From Bacteroidetes/Chlorobi group bacterium ChocPot_Mid (lineage in GTDB: Bacteria; Bacteroidota; Ignavibacteria; Kapaibacteriales; UBA2268), in assembly GCA_003731675.1 (NCBI GenBank), contig RCNQ01000164.1, positions 1 through 7,155 of the forward strand: 7,155 nt of DNA, written 5' to 3'. Made by a program: the position numbers and the translations under genes. Below, in pieces: positions 6,497 to 7,155 of this stretch. Position 1 is the stretch's first letter. Each line of letters starts with the position of its first letter. Below the pieces are notes generated by a model. It made no database searches, had not been told where the DNA came from, and saw only the letters and a program-made list of their open reading frames with translations.

Positions 6497-6538
6497 TTAT
6501 AAAAGTAAATACTTATATGCCGGTATAATTTTAAAATT
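6497..6538 (-). pseudogene. Remnant 3' end of a second DUF4143 ATPase gene
   Basis: On the minus strand the codons spell NFKIIPAYKYLLL and TAA, against NIKIIPAYKFLLL and TAA at the end of the intact ATPase: 11 of 13 residues identical. The distance from stop to palindrome is also the same. Homology ends at about 6538, where leader copy B begins. A second ATPase gene therefore once lay to the right and was lost or replaced. Confidence 0.8.
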
Positions 6539-6637
6539 TAATAAAATCCTTTTTTTCTGAGATGTAACAACTAATGAAATAATTTATAAACAATTAGTCA
6601 ATGAAATTAAAAAATATCTTTTCAATTTTAAAATTAT

Positions 6638-6666
6638 TTGCTTGTTAACTAAAAAAATATTAAATT
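6638..6666 (+). promoter_or_regulatory. Candidate sigma-70-like promoter in leader B
   Basis: TTGCTT (6638-6643), a 17-nt spacer and TAAATT (6661-6666) lie at the same place in the leader as the pair in copy A. Transcription would start near 6673. The motif match is weak; conservation of spacing is the argument. Confidence 0.3.
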
Positions 6667-6723
6667 AGTATGTGTTTTAAGGTATAAAATGTTTTTATTT
6701 CTTTTTTAGTTAAAGAATTAAAA

Positions 6724-6745
6724 AGTATAAATTTAAATTTATACT
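6724..6745 (+). promoter_or_regulatory. Perfect 22-bp palindrome in leader B
   Basis: AGTATAAATTT is followed directly by its reverse complement. Copy A keeps the site with one change at the centre and shorter arms. It could be an operator or an RNA hairpin in the 5' UTR, about 42 nt before the start codon. Confidence 0.45.
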
Positions 6746-6787
6746 AAAATAAATAAACTAAGTTTTAAAAATTAAAGGAGTACTGAC

Positions 6788-7155
6788 ATGAAAAAAATTA
6801 TTTACCCCCCCCCCCCGAAAAGTGAAGTATTCACTTATCGTTAGCTTAGCTATGATATGTCTATTGCTTACCATAGCGTGTAATGAAAAACCTTCGGATA
6901 ATTCAATACAAAAAGTTATCAAGCCGCACTATACTGAATTTATAAAGCCATATGATTCGGTGGGAATTAAACACAATATTTGATTAAGTGATATTATGAG
7001 TTATCTAGACTTGAACCCACAATTACTTACATCTGTTCAAGCACCATCTTTGAGTTTTGATTCACTAATAGCATCCTTGGTTTGTAACGCATACATTAAT
7101 ACAAATATCAACAGTAACTGCACAATTAATAATTCGTTGACAGCTTATTATTTCT
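6788..7155 (+). pseudogene. Lipoprotein gene, out of frame at a poly-C run and interrupted by TGA; runs off the window
   Basis: The ATG at 6788 has a strong AAAGGAG box, but as written the frame reads only 18 codons to a TAG at 6842-6844. A +1 frame entered at the C run gives RKVKYSLIVSLAMIC, then LLLTIAC and NEKPSDN: a lipoprotein signal peptide with a tolerable lipobox (Cys in TIAC). It continues through KPYDSVGIKHNI to a TGA at 6981-6983, and the same frame is then open to the window end (LSDIMSYLDLNPQLL...). With 11 or 14 C instead of 12, the ATG and the signal peptide would be in frame. A GTG at 6822 could also start the signal peptide but has no Shine-Dalgarno. The YDSVG.KHN stretch resembles a motif I recall from Bacteroidota lipoproteins. 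It is either phase-variable, decayed, or mis-assembled at the homopolymer. Confidence 0.6.
6805..6816 (+). repeat. Homopolymer run of 12 C near the start of the lipoprotein gene
   Basis: Twelve C occur in a row in DNA that is otherwise very AT-rich, within codons 6-10 after the ATG at 6788. Tracts like this change length by slippage and are the classic switch of phase-variable surface genes. At 12 the gene is off; at 11 or 14 it would be on. Homopolymer errors in sequencing must also be considered. Confidence 0.9.

Larger units (their letters stand above)
6540..6787 (+). repeat. Long direct-repeat leader, copy B
   Basis: This matches 3870-4119 in the same orientation and ends exactly at the ATG of the lipoprotein-like gene. 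Shared identical islands are 6557-6580, 6683-6700 and 6708-6732. Its last bases give a strong AAAGGAG box 7 nt before the ATG, whereas copy A has AAAGAAGAG. The sequence between 6426 and 6787 is thus fully accounted for by the palindromes, the ATPase remnant and this leader. Confidence 0.85.

Noticed and set aside
6981..6983. TGA read as tryptophan or selenocysteine
   Set aside because: Tryptophan is TGG throughout the window, no gene here uses TGA internally, and no SECIS-like hairpin is evident just downstream; a stop or decayed codon is simpler.
7003..7030. tRNA-like GGTTCAAGTC on the minus strand
   Set aside because: The T-arm stem does not pair and no acceptor stem or anticodon arm can be built around it; it is a chance match.

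Overview
The window looks like a chromosome segment from a low-GC bacterium of the Bacteroidota/Chlorobiota (FCB) group. The grounds are the protein style of the RlmN, TatD and Bcp homologues, several predicted outer-membrane beta-barrel proteins with short signal peptides, start codons in the left half that mostly lack a Shine-Dalgarno sequence, and a DKLRMT-coding repeat of a type I recall as dispersed in such genomes. The class (Ignavibacteria or Kapabacteria-like) is a guess. Every intact gene whose stop is visible ends in TAA, and tryptophan is encoded by TGG, so there is no sign of a recoded TGA.

The left half (1-3827) is housekeeping DNA. Reading right are the 3' end of a Bcp-type peroxiredoxin and, 23 bp later, tatD. 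The tatD frame has no stop of its own and runs directly into a signal peptide and a predicted beta-barrel. An internal ATG with a GAGGT box may allow the barrel to be made separately. Reading left are rlmN and, 38 bp downstream, a secreted protein with an LSm-like N-terminal domain and a predicted barrel. The two pairs converge and their ends overlap by 8 bp. RlmN carries a 63-residue insertion built from about 7.8 copies of a 24-bp tandem repeat, placed just before its first catalytic cysteine.

The right half (about 3830-7155) is visibly more AT-rich and looks like accessory DNA. A leader of about 250 bp occurs twice in direct orientation (3870-4119 and 6540-6787), each copy ending at the start codon of an unrelated gene. 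The first copy leads an 85-residue two-helix membrane protein and then a 167-residue secreted beta-barrel-like protein, closed by a strong bidirectional terminator. The second leads a lipoprotein gene with a run of 12 C in codons 6-10 that puts the start codon out of frame with the signal peptide, plus an in-frame TGA further on.

Between the leaders lies a leftward AAA_14/DUF4143 ATPase gene. It is bracketed by two copies of a block holding paired 19-bp palindromes with centres 32 bp apart. The upstream block also keeps the last 13 codons of a second, lost ATPase copy. The right half therefore looks like a patchwork in which different genes have been joined to shared control or recombination sequences. 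No defence, CRISPR or transposase gene is visible.
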